Shown here: positions 63,386-64,000 of the stretch, one piece after another | How positions within the stretch are numbered: the stretch's first letter is position 1 | Layout of the letters: the number at the start of each line of letters is the position of its first letter | Origin: Collinsella sp. | GTDB taxonomy: Bacteria; Actinomycetota; Coriobacteriia; Coriobacteriales; Coriobacteriaceae | Length of the DNA stretch: 64,000 nt | Assembly: GCA_018381235.1 (NCBI GenBank) | Contig: JAGZSF010000007.1 | Span: 1 to 64,000 of the forward strand | Direction: 5' to 3' | Made by a program: the position numbers and the translations under genes | The notes under the pieces: model-generated | Databases searched by the model: none | What the model was told of the DNA's origin: nothing | The model's input: only the letters and a program-made list of their open reading frames with translations

Positions 63386-64000
63386 GTGTGTAGGAATTCC
63401 ATTTTTACGAAACGGTGGGTGAAGGGAAGCGCGGTCCTCGTTGCCACTGCAGCGACGCTTGTGTTTGCCAATCCCCAGCAGGCGATTGCCACGCCACTCA
63501 AGGGTGTCGACTCAGCGACCGTGTCTCAGTCTGCCTCGAACGTCGTCGACATCGATTTCGCTGACGGCATCAAGGGCCGTATTACGTTCCTCGAGGACGG
63601 TATTTTCCGTTATAACGTCGACCCCAAGGGTGAGTTTTCCGAGTACGCCACGCCGCGCAGTAAGTCCCACACGGCTAAGATCCAGGCCAGCCCGATACCT
63701 CGGACACCTACAGCAAGCCGAGTGCGACGGTTGCCGACAAGGGCGACACTATCGAGATCACCGGCGGAAAGGCGACCGTGATCCTGGACAAGGCGACTGG
63801 CAAGATGAGTATCAAGTCAGGCGACCGTGGCGTGGTTTCTGAGTCTGCGCCCCTCGACCTTGATAAGAAGGGTACCGTCCAGACGCTCGCCAAGGAGAAG
63901 TCCGAGAACTTCTTTGGCGGTGGCACCCAGAACGGCCGCTTCCTGCACACCAACCAGACCATCGCCATCTCCAACACTAACAACTGGACCGATGGCGGCG
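63386..64000 (+). pseudogene. Glycoside hydrolase family 31 gene, frameshifted and cut by the window end
   Basis: Start GTG at 63386 after AAGGAG. The signal peptide (KRWVKGSAVLVATAATLVFANPQQ... ending AIA) indicates export. The first frame gives about 100 residues to IQA near 63688; the second frame then continues with QPDTSDTYSKPSATV and reaches FFGGGTQNGRFLHTNQTIAI, typical of the N-terminal galactose-mutarotase-like domain of GH31 enzymes. One missing C in CCC would explain the shift. The catalytic barrel would lie to the right of the window. A sequencing error or a true pseudogene are both possible. Confidence 0.75.

Overview
The window is about 64 kb of GC-rich bacterial chromosome around the replication origin. 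Gene content and style (Actinobacteria-type WYL pair, no mnmE/mnmG between jag and rsmG, many LPXTG and lipoprotein surface genes, TIGR03905-type TSCPD protein, acidic N-terminal extension on GyrA) best fit a Coriobacteriia gut commensal, most likely Collinsella-like. The taxonomic call is an inference. Transcription switches from mostly minus (left) to mostly plus (right) near 29.3 kb, as expected where two replication forks diverge.

Layout. 0.4-9.7 kb, minus: tRNA-Lys, M29 aminopeptidase, membrane protein, purC, a HAMP histidine kinase with its OmpR-type regulator, Tat lipoprotein, TSCPD protein, purB, tRNA-Gly(CCC). 10-13.4 kb, plus: an LPATG-anchored adhesin with an N-terminal thioester domain and SpaA-like repeats. 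13.5-16.9 kb, minus: a small membrane protein and an M28-like protein split by a very long acidic insert. 17-23 kb: a pafBC-like WYL pair, a DinG-type helicase-exonuclease, ddl and rlmN. 24.2-29.2 kb, minus: the origin-proximal block (small membrane protein, parB, parA, rsmG, jag, yidC, yidD, rnpA, rpmH) with three perfect parS sites. 29.2-40.6 kb, plus: origin region, a GHKL-ATPase/winged-helix protein, dnaA, dnaN, recF, DUF721 gene, gyrB, gyrA. 40.9-41.2 kb: tRNA-Ile, tRNA-Ala, tRNA-Ile. 41.3-46.7 kb: bifunctional nuclease family gene, two hypotheticals, typA, a bactofilin-like membrane protein and a TRIC-type channel. 47-47.3 kb: two tRNA-Ser genes. 47.8-57.5 kb, plus: rpsF, ssb, rpsR, rplI, dnaB, purA, purD, a NUDIX hydrolase, an ABC exporter and a membrane protein. 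57.7-62.4 kb: carAB behind a PyrR-type RNA hairpin. The right edge holds an intergenic zone with a MITE-like element, then a frameshifted glycoside hydrolase family 31 gene cut by the window.

Most noteworthy. (1) A family of short elements sits downstream of three different tRNA genes (Lys, Gly, Ser). Each copy carries a duplicate of the host tRNA 3' terminus, an inverted copy of the tRNA T-arm or 3' end, and three ordered hairpins; the Gly locus is a tandem array. (2) An uncharacterised protein with a GHKL ATPase fold, a Gln/Pro/Met-rich linker and a C-terminal winged helix is encoded between the origin and dnaA and appears to share an operon with dnaA. (3) DnaA has Asn where the family signature has Asp, and the local putative DnaA boxes read TTTTCAACA rather than TTATCCACA, suggesting a matched change in specificity; a run of DnaA-trio motifs is visible next to dnaN. 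(4) GyrA carries Phe at the position of E. coli Ser83, a change associated with fluoroquinolone resistance.
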